A stretch of 52,270 nt of DNA from Planctomicrobium piriforme (GCA_945861585.1 CAMAVC010000012.1:1-52270), one strand, 5' to 3'. Shown: positions 6,429 through 15,371, counted from the first letter of the stretch. Translations and numbers: made by a program. Notes: generated by a model not told the origin, from the sequence alone.

Positions 6429-6815
6429 TCACTCGAGCAGCCAGTCCGGCAGCCGACGCACGCGGCCCTCACGATCGACGCACACGACGACGGTCCGGCC
6501 GCTGGCGATGATCGTCTTGTCGCGAATCACCTCGTAGGCGTGCTCGATGCTCGCGCCACCGACCTTCTCGACGTAGGTCCTGACGACGAGCAGGTCGTCG
6601 TACTCGGCAGCGGCCCGGTAGCTGCAGGAAGCCTCCGACACCACAAGAAACAGCCCGGCCTCCTCGAACTGCCGGTAGGTGGCCCCCCGCCCCCGCAGCA
6701 TTTCGGTCCTGCCGATCTCGAAGTAGGTGAGAAAGTTGGCGTGATGCACGCGTTGTTGGCCGTCGGTCTCCTGGTACCGCACGCGGATTTCGGTGTCATG
6801 GGAGGCGAGTGCCAA
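6429..6815 (-). CDS. Acyl-CoA thioesterase, 4HBT/YbgC-like hot-dog fold
   Basis: A 128-aa hot-dog thioesterase. VRYQETDGQQRVHHANFL followed by YFEIGRTEMLR is the 4-hydroxybenzoyl-CoA thioesterase/YbgC signature, with the catalytic Asp in ETDG; the usual 'GxV' after it is replaced by QQRV. The start is a TTG at 6815: GAGGAG lies seven bases before it and no nearby ATG or GTG fits. A much longer open frame in this phase (to 7322) is a shadow of the ACT gene on the other strand. It is divergent from the ACT-domain gene, sharing a 142-bp intergenic region. Confidence 0.88.
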   Translation of the reverse strand: MALASHDTEIRVRYQETDGQQRVHHANFLTYFEIGRTEMLRGRGATYRQFEEAGLFLVVSEASCSYRAAAEYDDLLVVRTYVEKVGGASIEHAYEVIRDKTIIASGRTVVVCVDREGRVRRLPDWLLE

Positions 6816-6859
6816 CGGTCTGCTCCTCGTGGCTGGCGGTGTACCGGACGGGGCCTTCG

Positions 6860-6889
6860 TTGACCGCCGCCCGGCGAAGACTCTATTCT
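6860..6889 (+). promoter_or_regulatory. Candidate sigma-70-type promoter for the ACT-domain gene
   Basis: TTGACC at 6860-6865 and TATTCT at 6884-6889 with an 18-base spacer, about 70 bases before the ACT-domain gene. Assigned only from consensus similarity. Confidence 0.4.
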
Positions 6890-6957
6890 TTGCACGCGGT
6901 CGGAGGCAAAACTCGTGTTCTGAGCGAGATTCGCGGCTGAGGTCGCGTTCCGGAGGC

Positions 6958-7464
6958 ATGCACGTGAGCATCGGCGACGAGGGTGAAGGCGGAGTGGTCG
7001 GATTTGCCACGGCCCGCGGCCGCAATTTCCCCACGCTGCGGCAGTTCACGGTGTTCCTCGAGAATCGGGTCGGCCAGTTGCTGGAACTCGTGCGGCGATT
7101 CGACGGCTCCCGGGTGAGGATCGTGGCGCTGTCGATCACCGATTCGGGCGAGTGTGCCTTCGTGCGGTTCTTGTTGAGCCATCCGGAGCAGGGCCGCGAG
7201 ATTCTGGAGCGGGCGGGGCTCGCGCTCATCGAGAGCGATCTGATCGGCGTGGAGCTTCCCGACGGGGAGCAGCCGTTGTTGCGGATTTGCACGGCCCTTC
7301 TGCAGGCCGAAGTCAACATCATCCAGGCCTACCCGATCCTCGTGCGGCCACGCGGCAGACCCGCGGTGGCGCTGATGGTCGACAACACCGAGATGGGGCT
7401 GGAGACCCTCGGCAACAAGGGCTTCACGATGATCACCGAAGGCGACCTCGACGAGAACGAGTAG
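6958..7464 (+). CDS. ACT-domain protein (two ACT modules)
   Basis: A 168-aa protein. FPTLRQFTVFLENRVGQLLE begins a first ACT domain and PLLRICTALLQAEVNIIQAY a second, the layout of small stand-alone ACT proteins that bind amino acids. The C-terminus (GNKGFTMITEGDLDENE) is acidic. GGAGG at 6952-6956 is too close to ATG 6958 for good initiation; GTG 6964 is seven bases from it and may be the true start. No catalytic domain is fused, so it is probably a sensor. Ligand unknown. Confidence 0.8.
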   Translation: MHVSIGDEGEGGVVGFATARGRNFPTLRQFTVFLENRVGQLLELVRRFDGSRVRIVALSITDSGECAFVRFLLSHPEQGREILERAGLALIESDLIGVELPDGEQPLLRICTALLQAEVNIIQAYPILVRPRGRPAVALMVDNTEMGLETLGNKGFTMITEGDLDENE

Positions 7465-7468
7465 CGGG

Positions 7469-8203
7469 CTACTCGAACATTCCGTCCGGCAGCCCCTCGA
7501 CCTGGCGGACGACGACCTTCTGAATCGAATCCCAGGAGACAGCCGTCAGCGTGACCGTGCCGTCGGCGGCCTGGCTGGCGAACAGGCCGTGCGTGCCACG
7601 CGACCACCGGGGCTCGTACCACTCCGGCAGGATCACGCCGCCACCGGTGAGATGCAACTCCACCACCCCGCCATGGCCTCGCTCGAGCCACAGCCGGGCC
7701 ACGAGCTGTGCCGTGGGGTTTTCCACGATGGTCGTCTCGTCGGGCCCAGCGAACTGCTCGGGGGCGTAGCCGGCCACCACGTCTCCTACGCCACTTCCGC
7801 CACCGGTCACCGACTCTCCGCCCGCATCGTTGATGTCGATGGCCACGTCCTCGACGGCCGGCGCGGCGGCGCTCGCGCCCTCGAAGAGATTGGCAAACTG
7901 ATCGGCGGCGGGAGCGTCGGGAGCCGGGGTGGCGGCAGGCGGTTCGGCAACCGCCTCGGCAGCGACAGGCTCAGGCGGGGCGACAGCGGCCGCATCGAAG
8001 GCCGGCTGGGACGCTGGTGCCGGCTTCGGCTGCCCGGCCAGGGGAATCACGACGGCGATGCCACACTTCGAGCAGGTGCCGCGCTTGCCGGCGAGCTTGG
8101 CTGGCACGTTGATTCGATGGCCGTTGTCGCACTGAAACGTGATCGTGCCATTGCCTGCCTTGGCATCGGCCCGCGGCACGATTCTCGTCTTTTCCTCCGA
8201 CAT
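7469..8203 (-). CDS. Zinc-ribbon protein with Ala/Pro-rich linker
   Basis: A 244-aa protein. An N-terminal zinc-ribbon-like region has C25, H29, C44 and C47 (FQCDNGHRINVP...GTCSKCG), a form common in planctomycetes and related to MJ0042-type ribbons. Residues about 55-115 are an Ala/Pro-rich low-complexity linker. The C-terminal about 80 residues (VARLWLERGHGGVVELHLTG...VVRQVEGLPDGMF) look like a compact beta domain of unknown function. ATG 8203 has GGGAG seven bases upstream and is preferred to the longer frame. Divergent from the zinc-ribbon membrane gene at 8377, with a 173-bp shared upstream region. It converges with the ACT gene with a gap of four bases. Confidence 0.75.
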   Translation of the reverse strand: MSEEKTRIVPRADAKAGNGTITFQCDNGHRINVPAKLAGKRGTCSKCGIAVVIPLAGQPKPAPASQPAFDAAAVAPPEPVAAEAVAEPPAATPAPDAPAADQFANLFEGASAAAPAVEDVAIDINDAGGESVTGGGSGVGDVVAGYAPEQFAGPDETTIVENPTAQLVARLWLERGHGGVVELHLTGGGVILPEWYEPRWSRGTHGLFASQAADGTVTLTAVSWDSIQKVVVRQVEGLPDGMFE

Positions 8204-8376
8204 CGATCGGCTCCCGCAGTCCGCCGGCGCGGCCACGCCATGCAGTGCGGCAAGTCTACCGTGCAAAGCCGCGCCTTGACGGGGCGGGCGCAGCCTCTGA
8301 CACTGCGGGCGTTCGGCGCTCGCGGCCGATGCCGCGGGCAGATTACCCCGGTTTTCCCGGTTGTTCGGGTGATGCC

Positions 8377-9048
8377 ATGCCGATCCAGGTCGTCTGCCCC
8401 GGCTGCAAGAGCCGGTTCACCGTCAGCGACCAGTTCGCCGGACGGACCGGCCCGTGCCCCAAGTGCAAGCAGTCGATCACGATTCCGGCCCCCGCCGCCA
8501 AGGCGGTCACGATCCACGAGCCCGAGGCGCCAGCCGCCAGTTCCCAGGGAACGGGCCGTGTTCCCCTGGCGCCAATCACGAGCACCGAGCGGCCCGTGTC
8601 GACGCTCCAGTTCGTCGTCGTCGCCGTGGGCGCCGTCGCCTGCCTGATCGTCGCTGTCCTGGCCCGTGCGGCCTGGCAGCCCGGGCAGGCTCCTCAGTGG
8701 GCCCTCGCTGCGGCCGCCGTCCTCCTCGCCTTCCCCTGCGCGGCCATCGGATATCGCATCACCCGCAATCGTGAGCTCGAGCCCTACCGCGGCCGCTCGC
8801 TCGCCATCCGGGTGACAATCTGTGCCCTCGTCTACGCGGCGCTCTGGGGTGTGCGGGCGCTCGTGCCGGCCGAGATGACCACCGAGATGTGGCAGTGGCT
8901 CTACGTGGCACCGATCTTCTTCGGGATCGGCGGCCTCGCATCCCTTGCCGCCTTCGATCTCGACTGGGGGGCGGCCGTCGCCCACTTCTCGCTCTACGTG
9001 CTCGTCACGGCCACGCTCCGCTGGCTGGCCGGCTTCCCTCCGATCTGA
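8377..9048 (+). CDS. Zinc-ribbon membrane protein
   Basis: A 223-aa protein with an N-terminal zinc ribbon (C7, C10, C27, C30: VVCPGCKSRF...PCPKCK) and several hydrophobic segments (about 74-98, 105-125, 140-160, 172-190 and 195-215), so it is anchored in the membrane with the ribbon in the cytoplasm. The start at 8377 is chosen because the ribbon follows immediately. Stop and the next ATG are separated by a single base (9049), so it is probably cotranscribed with the HD hydrolase. Function unknown. Confidence 0.75.
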   Translation: MPIQVVCPGCKSRFTVSDQFAGRTGPCPKCKQSITIPAPAAKAVTIHEPEAPAASSQGTGRVPLAPITSTERPVSTLQFVVVAVGAVACLIVAVLARAAWQPGQAPQWALAAAAVLLAFPCAAIGYRITRNRELEPYRGRSLAIRVTICALVYAALWGVRALVPAEMTTEMWQWLYVAPIFFGIGGLASLAAFDLDWGAAVAHFSLYVLVTATLRWLAGFPPI

Positions 9049-9049
9049 C

Positions 9050-10423
9050 ATGCCCTGCGATTCGCTTCCAGAACTCCGTGCCCTCGACGCGTGCAGCGAC
9101 GGCCTGCGCATCCCGCCCGACGTCACCGTGCCGCTCACGCCGCGGGTGCGGGCCCTGCTCGACCTGCCGCTCCTGCGGCGTCTGGCCCGGATCAGCCAAC
9201 TGGGCCTGGTGGCGCTCGTCTACCCGGGCGCGGTGCATTCGCGGCTCGAGCACTCCCTGGGCGTGTATCGCCTGGCGCTTGAATTCCTGGCCCGCCTGCG
9301 GCACGACCCCCGCTTTGCGGCGACGGTCAGCGAAGCCGATGCCGCTGCGTTCGTGGTGGCGGCGCTCGTCCACGACGTGGGCCACTGGGCCTATTGCCAC
9401 CCGCTCGAAGACATGGCGCTCCCCGAGCTCCCGCGGCACGAATCGTTCGTCCGCCGGCTCCTCGCCGCGCCCGACACGGCCGCCGTGCTCGAGGGCGACT
9501 GGGATCTCGACCCGGGCCGAGTGGCGGCGCTCATCGAGGGCTCGGCCGTTGACCCCGCCGGCCGGCTCCTGCACTCGCTCCTCTCCGGTCCGATCGACGT
9601 CGACAAGATGGATTATCTCTCCCGCGACAGCCTCCATGCCGGTGTGCCGTATGGCAGGCACTTCGACCAGGAACGCCTGCTCGCGAGCCTGTGCGTCGAT
9701 GCCTCGGGCACGGCTCTGGCCATCACCGACAAAGGCCGCACTGCGGCAGAGCTGATGGTGTTCGCCCGCTACGTGATGTTCAGCGAGGTGTATTGGCACC
9801 ACGCCGTCCGGGCGGCCACCGCCATGCTGCAACGGGCGGTGTGGATCGTGCGCCCGAAGCTGGTGGCGGAAGACATCAGGCAGTGCGACGACCATGCCTT
9901 CGCCGACTGGCTCCTCGCCGCGACCCACGGCACCTCTGCCGCAGAGCTCGCAGCCGGGCTGTTCGGTCCCGTGCGCCGGCTCGTGAAGCGCGTGGCCACC
10001 TTCGACGCCCTCCACCAGCCAGCCGTGCATCGCGCGCTCGCCGGCCGGTCGTACGCCACGACGGTCGCAATCGGCGCACGGCTCGCCGACCTGCTCTCGG
10101 CTCGAACAGGCCTCACCGTCGCTCCGCACACGCTCCTGCTCGACGCGCCGCCGGCCGAACGGGAGATCGAGTTTCGGCTCGACGTCCGCGAACGGCCCCG
10201 TGCGGGCCAGACGGGCCCGATCTGGCGACCGCTCGCCGACCTCTCTCCCGTCGTCCGCAGCCTCGCCCACGAGCAGTTCGATCATCTCGTGAAGCGTGCG
10301 CGGATCTTCGCACCGGCCGATATGGCGGCCACGCTCGCAGCACTGCCAGACCTCGATCGCCTCGTGCTCGACGCCTGTCAGGGCGTCGATGCATCGGGAA
10401 ACCGCAGCGGCTCCCCGGGCTGA
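9050..10423 (+). CDS. HD-domain metal-dependent phosphohydrolase
   Basis: A 457-aa protein with a complete HD domain: VHSRLEHSLGVYRLA (H63, H68), then VHDVGHWAYCHPLED (H108, D109, and H117/D121) and a later DVDKMDYLSRD. This arrangement is that of dNTPase/SAMHD1-like HD hydrolases, which act on nucleotides; the substrate here is not known. The C-terminal 200 residues are helical and lack another recognised domain. It starts one base after the zinc-ribbon gene, and its last 46 bases overlap the convergent gene at 10378-10935. Confidence 0.85.
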   Translation: MPCDSLPELRALDACSDGLRIPPDVTVPLTPRVRALLDLPLLRRLARISQLGLVALVYPGAVHSRLEHSLGVYRLALEFLARLRHDPRFAATVSEADAAAFVVAALVHDVGHWAYCHPLEDMALPELPRHESFVRRLLAAPDTAAVLEGDWDLDPGRVAALIEGSAVDPAGRLLHSLLSGPIDVDKMDYLSRDSLHAGVPYGRHFDQERLLASLCVDASGTALAITDKGRTAAELMVFARYVMFSEVYWHHAVRAATAMLQRAVWIVRPKLVAEDIRQCDDHAFADWLLAATHGTSAAELAAGLFGPVRRLVKRVATFDALHQPAVHRALAGRSYATTVAIGARLADLLSARTGLTVAPHTLLLDAPPAEREIEFRLDVRERPRAGQTGPIWRPLADLSPVVRSLAHEQFDHLVKRARIFAPADMAATLAALPDLDRLVLDACQGVDASGNRSGSPG

Positions 10424-10935
10424 GCCGCCGAGCTGGCAGCGGGTGTCGGAGCGTCTGCACCGGGCTGCACGAGCACGCTGACCGTGCCATCGGCGGCCGG
10501 CTCACGGCTGGCGGCCGATCCCGCGATCGAGCCGGCCGCCTTCGGCACCGGCGCCTCGTAGGCGGTGCGGGCCACGTCGCGAGCGCCGGTGGCGGCCGTC
10601 GGCGCCGCGGGCTTCGCCTCAGCAGCAGCCAGGGTCGGTGAAGCTGGCTTCGCCTGAGCAGTCGCCTGCGCCGGCGCAGCGGGCTTTGCCGGAGCAGCAG
10701 CCTGAGCCGCCGCCGCGGGCTGGGCCGGAGGAAGAGCCTGGCCCCGGGCCGAAGCCTGGGCCCGCTCGCGGTCGAGGGCGGCCAGCGCCCGAGCGATCCG
10801 CCGCTCGGCCCGCACCACGGGTCCGCGGACCGGACGCGCCTCTGCCACTCCCGCCATGCCGACGACCGTGGCCATCGCCAGCCCGATCGCCGCCCAGCAT
10901 CGGCCTCCCGACGATCCGTTCACCGAGCCTGTCAT
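10378..10935 (-). CDS. Secreted Ala/Pro-rich low-complexity protein
   Basis: A 185-aa protein starting at ATG 10935 (GAGGG upstream). Residues 1-33 form a signal peptide ending near VAEA. The rest is dominated by repeats of the type AKPAAPAQ and lacks a folded-domain signature, so it is probably an extended linker or cell-envelope protein. It follows the mono-heme protein gene by 53 bases on the same strand. Its 3' end overlaps the HD gene by 46 bp in convergent orientation. Composition bias makes coding evidence weaker than for neighbours. Confidence 0.6.
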   Translation of the reverse strand: MTGSVNGSSGGRCWAAIGLAMATVVGMAGVAEARPVRGPVVRAERRIARALAALDRERAQASARGQALPPAQPAAAAQAAAPAKPAAPAQATAQAKPASPTLAAAEAKPAAPTAATGARDVARTAYEAPVPKAAGSIAGSAASREPAADGTVSVLVQPGADAPTPAASSAAQPGEPLRFPDASTP

Positions 10936-10988
10936 GTGATCCCTCACATCCGTGGTTCGTGGTCCCTCACCGCACATCGACGCCGGGC

Positions 10989-11384
10989 CTACTTGGCCGC
11001 GGCTCCGGGCAGCTTGCCCTGCTTCAGGAGTTCGCCGAATGTCGGCGCCCCGTCGGCGCTCGGCATGGCCGCGACGGTCTCGAGCGCGGTGCGGATCTTC
11101 TCCTGATTCTTCTTGTCTTCCTTCTTGTCGAGCAGGTCGGCGAGTGCGTTGCCGTAGGAATTCCGCTCTTTCTTGCTGCTGCCGACGTGGCACACGTTGC
11201 ATTTGGCGGTTTCCACTTCGGCCACGAGCGCCTTGTCGTTGGCGTCCGCGCTGTCGGGCTTCACGTAGACGGCCTTGAACTCGTCGAAGAACTCCTTGAT
11301 CGCGAAGGCCGGGCGGGGTGCAGCCCCGACGACCACAACCACCATCGCTCCGAGCACGAGGCCCCAACGGTTGCTTCCAAACAT
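10989..11384 (-). CDS. Periplasmic mono-heme c-type protein
   Basis: A 131-aa secreted protein with a signal peptide (about 1-28, ending AFA) and a single heme c attachment motif C62-N-V-C65-H66. The middle, SSKKERNSYGNALADLLDKKEDKKNQEKI, is charged and helical. It resembles small planctomycete proteins with one CxxCH and no recognised distal ligand. A role in periplasmic electron transfer is a family-level inference. It is followed by the low-complexity secreted gene. Confidence 0.8.
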   Translation of the reverse strand: MFGSNRWGLVLGAMVVVVVGAAPRPAFAIKEFFDEFKAVYVKPDSADANDKALVAEVETAKCNVCHVGSSKKERNSYGNALADLLDKKEDKKNQEKIRTALETVAAMPSADGAPTFGELLKQGKLPGAAAK

Positions 11385-11479
11385 CGATACACTCCCAGGA
11401 TGTCAGACCATTCCATGCCCACGCGGGGCCCACGGCCACGGGCCGCTGCCGTTACTAGAACGGGGAACGCCTGCCGATG

Positions 11480-13657
11480 TCAAGAATCGGGATCGTCAGA
11501 CCACCAGGCTTCCACGTCGGCCTCGATCTTCGTGGTGTGTACGAGCGGCTGGCCGGACGACGCGTAGTCGATCTCGATCCGCTCGGCGACTCCGTCGATC
11601 CTGCGAAAGACGCTGCTCCCCTCGTAGCGGCTCCCTCCATCCAGCCACTCCACAACGCTGCGATAGCGGTCAGGCTCCTCGATACCGGTCTGCTCCACGA
11701 GCGCCGCGCCGTCGGGCACGGCGAAGCGGCAGGCATCCGCGATGGCTCGCAGGCCTGGCAAAGCGGGCCGCGCCGGCGAGTCGATCAAACGCACGAATCC
11801 AGCCCGGCACGCAAACACGGCGTCGGAGAGCGCAAGGTTCACCGACGGGCCCGGCCCCGACGCCCGGGCGCCCCCCTCGGCAACGAGAAACGCGCCGGCC
11901 ACGGCACAGCTGCCACCGGCCCAGGCCACGTCCACGTGGCGAGTGCCTGCGACACGGAACACGTCGCCCATTCCACGGACGACCGTCCTCGTCAACCGCA
12001 CCTCGCTCCGCGACGGCCCGTCGCCCATGCCATCCGCAATCCGCACGAGCGCGGCGGCGGCGATATCGGATGCCGCGCCGTCGCCACTGCCACGAATTTC
12101 CAGGCGCACGTCGTCACAGACGAGCGTCGCCCCGTCGCCGAGCGCGAAGAGTGCGTCGTCGGCCGTGAACTCGCTCGTCATGAGGACGACTGCCGTGCGC
12201 TCGATCGTCAGCGTACCCGAGACGATCGACCAGGCAGCCGAGACCGGTTCGAGCGAGCCGGCCTCGGGAAGAGGGCCCTGGAGACGGACCTCGGGCACGT
12301 GGCCGGCCGCCGCACGCACCGTCAGCCCGATGCCGGCGAGTCGCAGCGGCGGCTCGTCGCGCGGGCCATCGTAGGCCAGTTCGATGACATCGCCGGATCG
12401 CGCCCTGCGCAAGGCCTCGGCGAGCGATGGCGTGTCGTGGTCGCCCGCCGGCACGTCCACCACCCGCCACGGCACCGCGTCTCGAGGGAGGCCCGGGGCC
12501 GCACTCGCCTCGGTCGGCACCGCCTCGGTCGTCGCCTGACTCGCGCCGACCGGACGCCGCGCCGCCGGAGAAGTCCACCACAGGCCGCCGACGATCGCCG
12601 CCAGCCCGGCGAGAGGCAGCAGCCAGGGCAAGGCCGACGCAGGCTTCGGCCCGACGTCACCCACTGGCTCGACGGTGGCCACCATGCTCGACCGCGAGGC
12701 CGACACATCGATCTCCTCGTCTTCGGCGACTCCCAGCAGCTCGGCGATCAGTTCTGCCGGCCGCTGGAAGCGGTCGGCGGGATCTTTGGCCATGAGCCGG
12801 GCGATGGCGGCGGCGAACCGTCGCGGCACATCGGGCCGCAGGGCCTCGACGGCCGGCGGCGGCTCCTGCTGATGCGACAGCAGTTTCTGCACCATGGTGC
12901 CGTCGGCGAACGGCGGCCGGCCGACGAGCATGAAGAAGATGGTGCAGCCGAGTGAATACAGATCGCTCCGCACGTCGGCCGACCGCGGGTCGCGGGCCTG
13001 CTCGGGCGAGATGTAGTCGAACGTGCCGAGCGTCATGCCGCTCGTGGTCAGATCCTGCTCGGCCTCCACGTGATGCAGCCGGGCGAGGCCCATGTCGACC
13101 AGCCGGGCACGGCCCGCCGGCGTGATGATGATGTTGGAGGGCTTGATGTCGCGATGCACCACGTCGCGGTCGGCGGCGTGCTCGAGCGCGTCGGCCACCT
13201 GAATGGCCACGTTGAGCGCACGGCCCACGTCGAACGGCCCCTCCGCCCGCACGAGGTCGCGCAGGTTGGTGCCCTCGATGAACTCGAAGACGATGAAGTG
13301 CCAGCCGTCTTCCGAGCCGACCGCATGCACACGGCCGATGTTTTCGTGGTCGAGCCGGGCCGCCGACTGTGCCTCGTTGCGAAACCGCCGCAGCATCTCC
13401 TCGTCGGCCGACTGTTGCCGGGAGAGTACCTTCACCGCCACCACGCGATCGAGGGTGGTGTCGAGCGCCCGAAACACGGCGCCCATGCCGCCGCCGCCCA
13501 CGAACTGCTCGAGCTGATAGGCCCCCAGGCGGCGGCCTTCGAGCACGCGGCCGATCTCCGCCATCGACAGCGGCCCGACCGGCGGCTGCCCGGAGATCAC
13601 GGTGGCATCGGCGCCGGCAACCTGTGATCGGCTGGAGGACTCTCGGGAAGAAGCCAT
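11480..13657 (-). CDS. Membrane Ser/Thr protein kinase with extracytoplasmic region
   Basis: A 725-aa Hanks-type kinase. The catalytic domain (about 45-310) has the glycine loop GGGGMGAVF, K76 (VAVK), HRDIKPSN with D170 and N175, D188 in DMG (the usual DFG is changed to DMG) and SPEQ in place of APE. One membrane segment (about 342-362) separates it from a 360-residue C-terminal part rich in short beta strands (repeated VRLTRT, VRLEIRGSG-type segments), reminiscent of a right-handed beta helix. It would phosphorylate cytoplasmic Ser/Thr in response to an external signal; the ligand is unknown. Upstream on the same strand lies the RidA-like gene, 33 bases away. Confidence 0.93.
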   Translation of the reverse strand: MASSRESSSRSQVAGADATVISGQPPVGPLSMAEIGRVLEGRRLGAYQLEQFVGGGGMGAVFRALDTTLDRVVAVKVLSRQQSADEEMLRRFRNEAQSAARLDHENIGRVHAVGSEDGWHFIVFEFIEGTNLRDLVRAEGPFDVGRALNVAIQVADALEHAADRDVVHRDIKPSNIIITPAGRARLVDMGLARLHHVEAEQDLTTSGMTLGTFDYISPEQARDPRSADVRSDLYSLGCTIFFMLVGRPPFADGTMVQKLLSHQQEPPPAVEALRPDVPRRFAAAIARLMAKDPADRFQRPAELIAELLGVAEDEEIDVSASRSSMVATVEPVGDVGPKPASALPWLLPLAGLAAIVGGLWWTSPAARRPVGASQATTEAVPTEASAAPGLPRDAVPWRVVDVPAGDHDTPSLAEALRRARSGDVIELAYDGPRDEPPLRLAGIGLTVRAAAGHVPEVRLQGPLPEAGSLEPVSAAWSIVSGTLTIERTAVVLMTSEFTADDALFALGDGATLVCDDVRLEIRGSGDGAASDIAAAALVRIADGMGDGPSRSEVRLTRTVVRGMGDVFRVAGTRHVDVAWAGGSCAVAGAFLVAEGGARASGPGPSVNLALSDAVFACRAGFVRLIDSPARPALPGLRAIADACRFAVPDGAALVEQTGIEEPDRYRSVVEWLDGGSRYEGSSVFRRIDGVAERIEIDYASSGQPLVHTTKIEADVEAWWSDDPDS

Positions 13658-13690
13658 GGCGGCGACCCTACCACCGCCGCGCGCACGCGG

Positions 13691-14179
13691 TCAAACGGTC
13701 GTGAGTTCGAACAGCGCCTCGATCTCCACGGCCACACCGGACGGCAACGACGCGACGCCGACGGCGCTCCGCACGCCGATCCCCGCCTCGCGGCCCCAGA
13801 GCTCCGCGAACAGGTCGCTGCATCCATTGAGCACCTGCGGGTGCTGCTGGAATTCCGGGGTGCACTGCACCATGCCCAACACTTTGACGACGCGCCGCAC
13901 GCGGTCGAGCGAGCCCACCGCCGCGATCACCGTGGCGAGGAGGGCCAGCGCCACCTGCCGGGCAGCGGCCCGGCCCGCATCGACGTCGAGATCAACGCCC
14001 ACACGGCCCGTGACGAGCCCGCCGTCGGGCAGGAGCGGGAGGTGACCCGAGCAATATAAAAAGTTGCCCAGCACGAGGCTCGGCACGTAGGCCCCGATCG
14101 GTTTGGGGGCGGGGGGCAGCGTGAGGCCGAGGTCGATGAGCCGCTGCTGCGGAGTCGGGTGCGAATGATCGTGTGCCAT
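13691..14179 (-). CDS. RidA/YjgF-family protein
   Basis: A 162-aa protein of the RidA (YjgF/YER057c/UK114) family, whose archetype deaminates reactive enamine/imine intermediates. The C-terminal signature GVRSAVGVASLPSGVAVEIEAL contains the Arg and Glu that bind and act on substrate in RidA. The N-terminus (PQQRLIDLGLTLPPAPKPIGAYVP) matches the longer subfamily near 155 residues. ATG 14179 is used because it precedes the conserved part; the frame is open further upstream. Divergent from the BBP7-like gene. Confidence 0.9.
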   Translation of the reverse strand: MAHDHSHPTPQQRLIDLGLTLPPAPKPIGAYVPSLVLGNFLYCSGHLPLLPDGGLVTGRVGVDLDVDAGRAAARQVALALLATVIAAVGSLDRVRRVVKVLGMVQCTPEFQQHPQVLNGCSDLFAELWGREAGIGVRSAVGVASLPSGVAVEIEALFELTTV

Positions 14180-14354
14180 GGCCGAGGAGTCTCGCCGGAG
14201 CGTCGGAACAGCGTCAAGTCGGCCTGCCTGGCTTCGCTTGATCGCCCAACCCCCCGCGTCGCTGGCCGCCGCCACGAAAGCTCATCCGGTCGGAGCGGTC
14301 GTGCCGAAAAAACCTGTCGTGCGGGTTGCGGCAGGAAGGCCGCGTGGAGGGGGG

Positions 14355-15371
14355 ATGCGGGCAATCGCGCGAGCGACAGTGGCTGTGGTCGTGATCGGAA
14401 CGGCGCTCGTGGCGCCGCTCTCGGCCGGCGGCCGCGCGCAGGCAACAGAACCCTACGCCGTGGTCGACGCGCTTTTTCTCCAGCGCGACAACGACACGAA
14501 CGAGCGCGCCCTCGTCCTCGATGGCGATACGCAGCAGCCGGCGATCGGCACGAGCGACCTGCGGTTTCCGGTGGCCGGAGGCGTGCGCGCCTTCGTCGGG
14601 CGTCACGGCTGCGGTGAGCGCGGCTGGGAGCTCGGCTACCTCGGCATCTACGGCATGTCGGCCGACGCCTCCACCACGGGAGCCGGGAATCTCGAGATCG
14701 CGCCGCCGCTCTCCACCAAGGTGGCGAGCCTGAGCGGAGCCTCGCTCGCGCGTGTGTCGTATGGCTCTTTCATCAATGGCGCCGAGGCGAACCTGCTCAC
14801 GACGAGCGAGCACGTGCACCGGCCGCGCATGAATGGCTACGAGGCTGATCGCGTGCCGCACGTCGCCACGATCGACTGGCTCGCCGGCTTCCGCTGGGCG
14901 GGCCTCGAAGAGCAGGCCACGATCGCCCTCACCACCCCGGGCTCGGGTGTCAGCCAGTATGGTGTGCGGTCGACCTCAAACCTGTTCGGCGGCCAGCTTG
15001 GCGTCCGCGGCCGGATCGAGTGGGACCGTTGGGCACTCGAGGGGCAAGGCAAGGCGGCACTGGCCGGCGTGGCGCTCTCGCAGTCGCAGGCGCCCGTCGT
15101 CGACGCCTTTTCCGGCGAGCGATACCGCACGGCCCGCGGAGCGTCGGCGGCCGACGTGGGCGGCATCTTCGACTGGAACGTGGCGGTGGTGCGCCGCATC
15201 GACGACGTGTGGTCGATCCGCGCCGGCTACACGATGCTCTGGCTCACGGGCGTGGCCCTCGCACCCGACCAGTTCGACTTCTCCACCGATACGCTGGCGG
15301 GCACGACCGTGGTTGGAGAAAAGACGGTGTGGCTGCAGGGCGCCACTCTCGGGCTCGAGGCGCGGTGGTGA
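14355..15371 (+). CDS. BBP7-like outer-membrane beta-barrel protein
   Basis: A 338-aa protein with a signal peptide (about 1-32, ending AQA) after ATG 14355, which is preceded by a strong GGAGGGGGG. The mature part begins with YAVVDALFLQRDN, followed by alternating strands and a GNLFGGQLG-type segment (SNLFGGQLGVRGR), the pattern of BBP7 family proteins (PF07585) abundant in planctomycetes. It ends in a short aromatic C-terminus (LGLEARW), as expected for an outer-membrane barrel. Function unknown. Confidence 0.8.
   Translation: MRAIARATVAVVVIGTALVAPLSAGGRAQATEPYAVVDALFLQRDNDTNERALVLDGDTQQPAIGTSDLRFPVAGGVRAFVGRHGCGERGWELGYLGIYGMSADASTTGAGNLEIAPPLSTKVASLSGASLARVSYGSFINGAEANLLTTSEHVHRPRMNGYEADRVPHVATIDWLAGFRWAGLEEQATIALTTPGSGVSQYGVRSTSNLFGGQLGVRGRIEWDRWALEGQGKAALAGVALSQSQAPVVDAFSGERYRTARGASAADVGGIFDWNVAVVRRIDDVWSIRAGYTMLWLTGVALAPDQFDFSTDTLAGTTVVGEKTVWLQGATLGLEARW

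Noticed and set aside
6816-7322. N-terminal extension of the thioesterase (297-aa frame)
   Set aside because: The extension is antisense to the ACT-domain gene and has no family similarity; TTG 6815 has a ribosome site.
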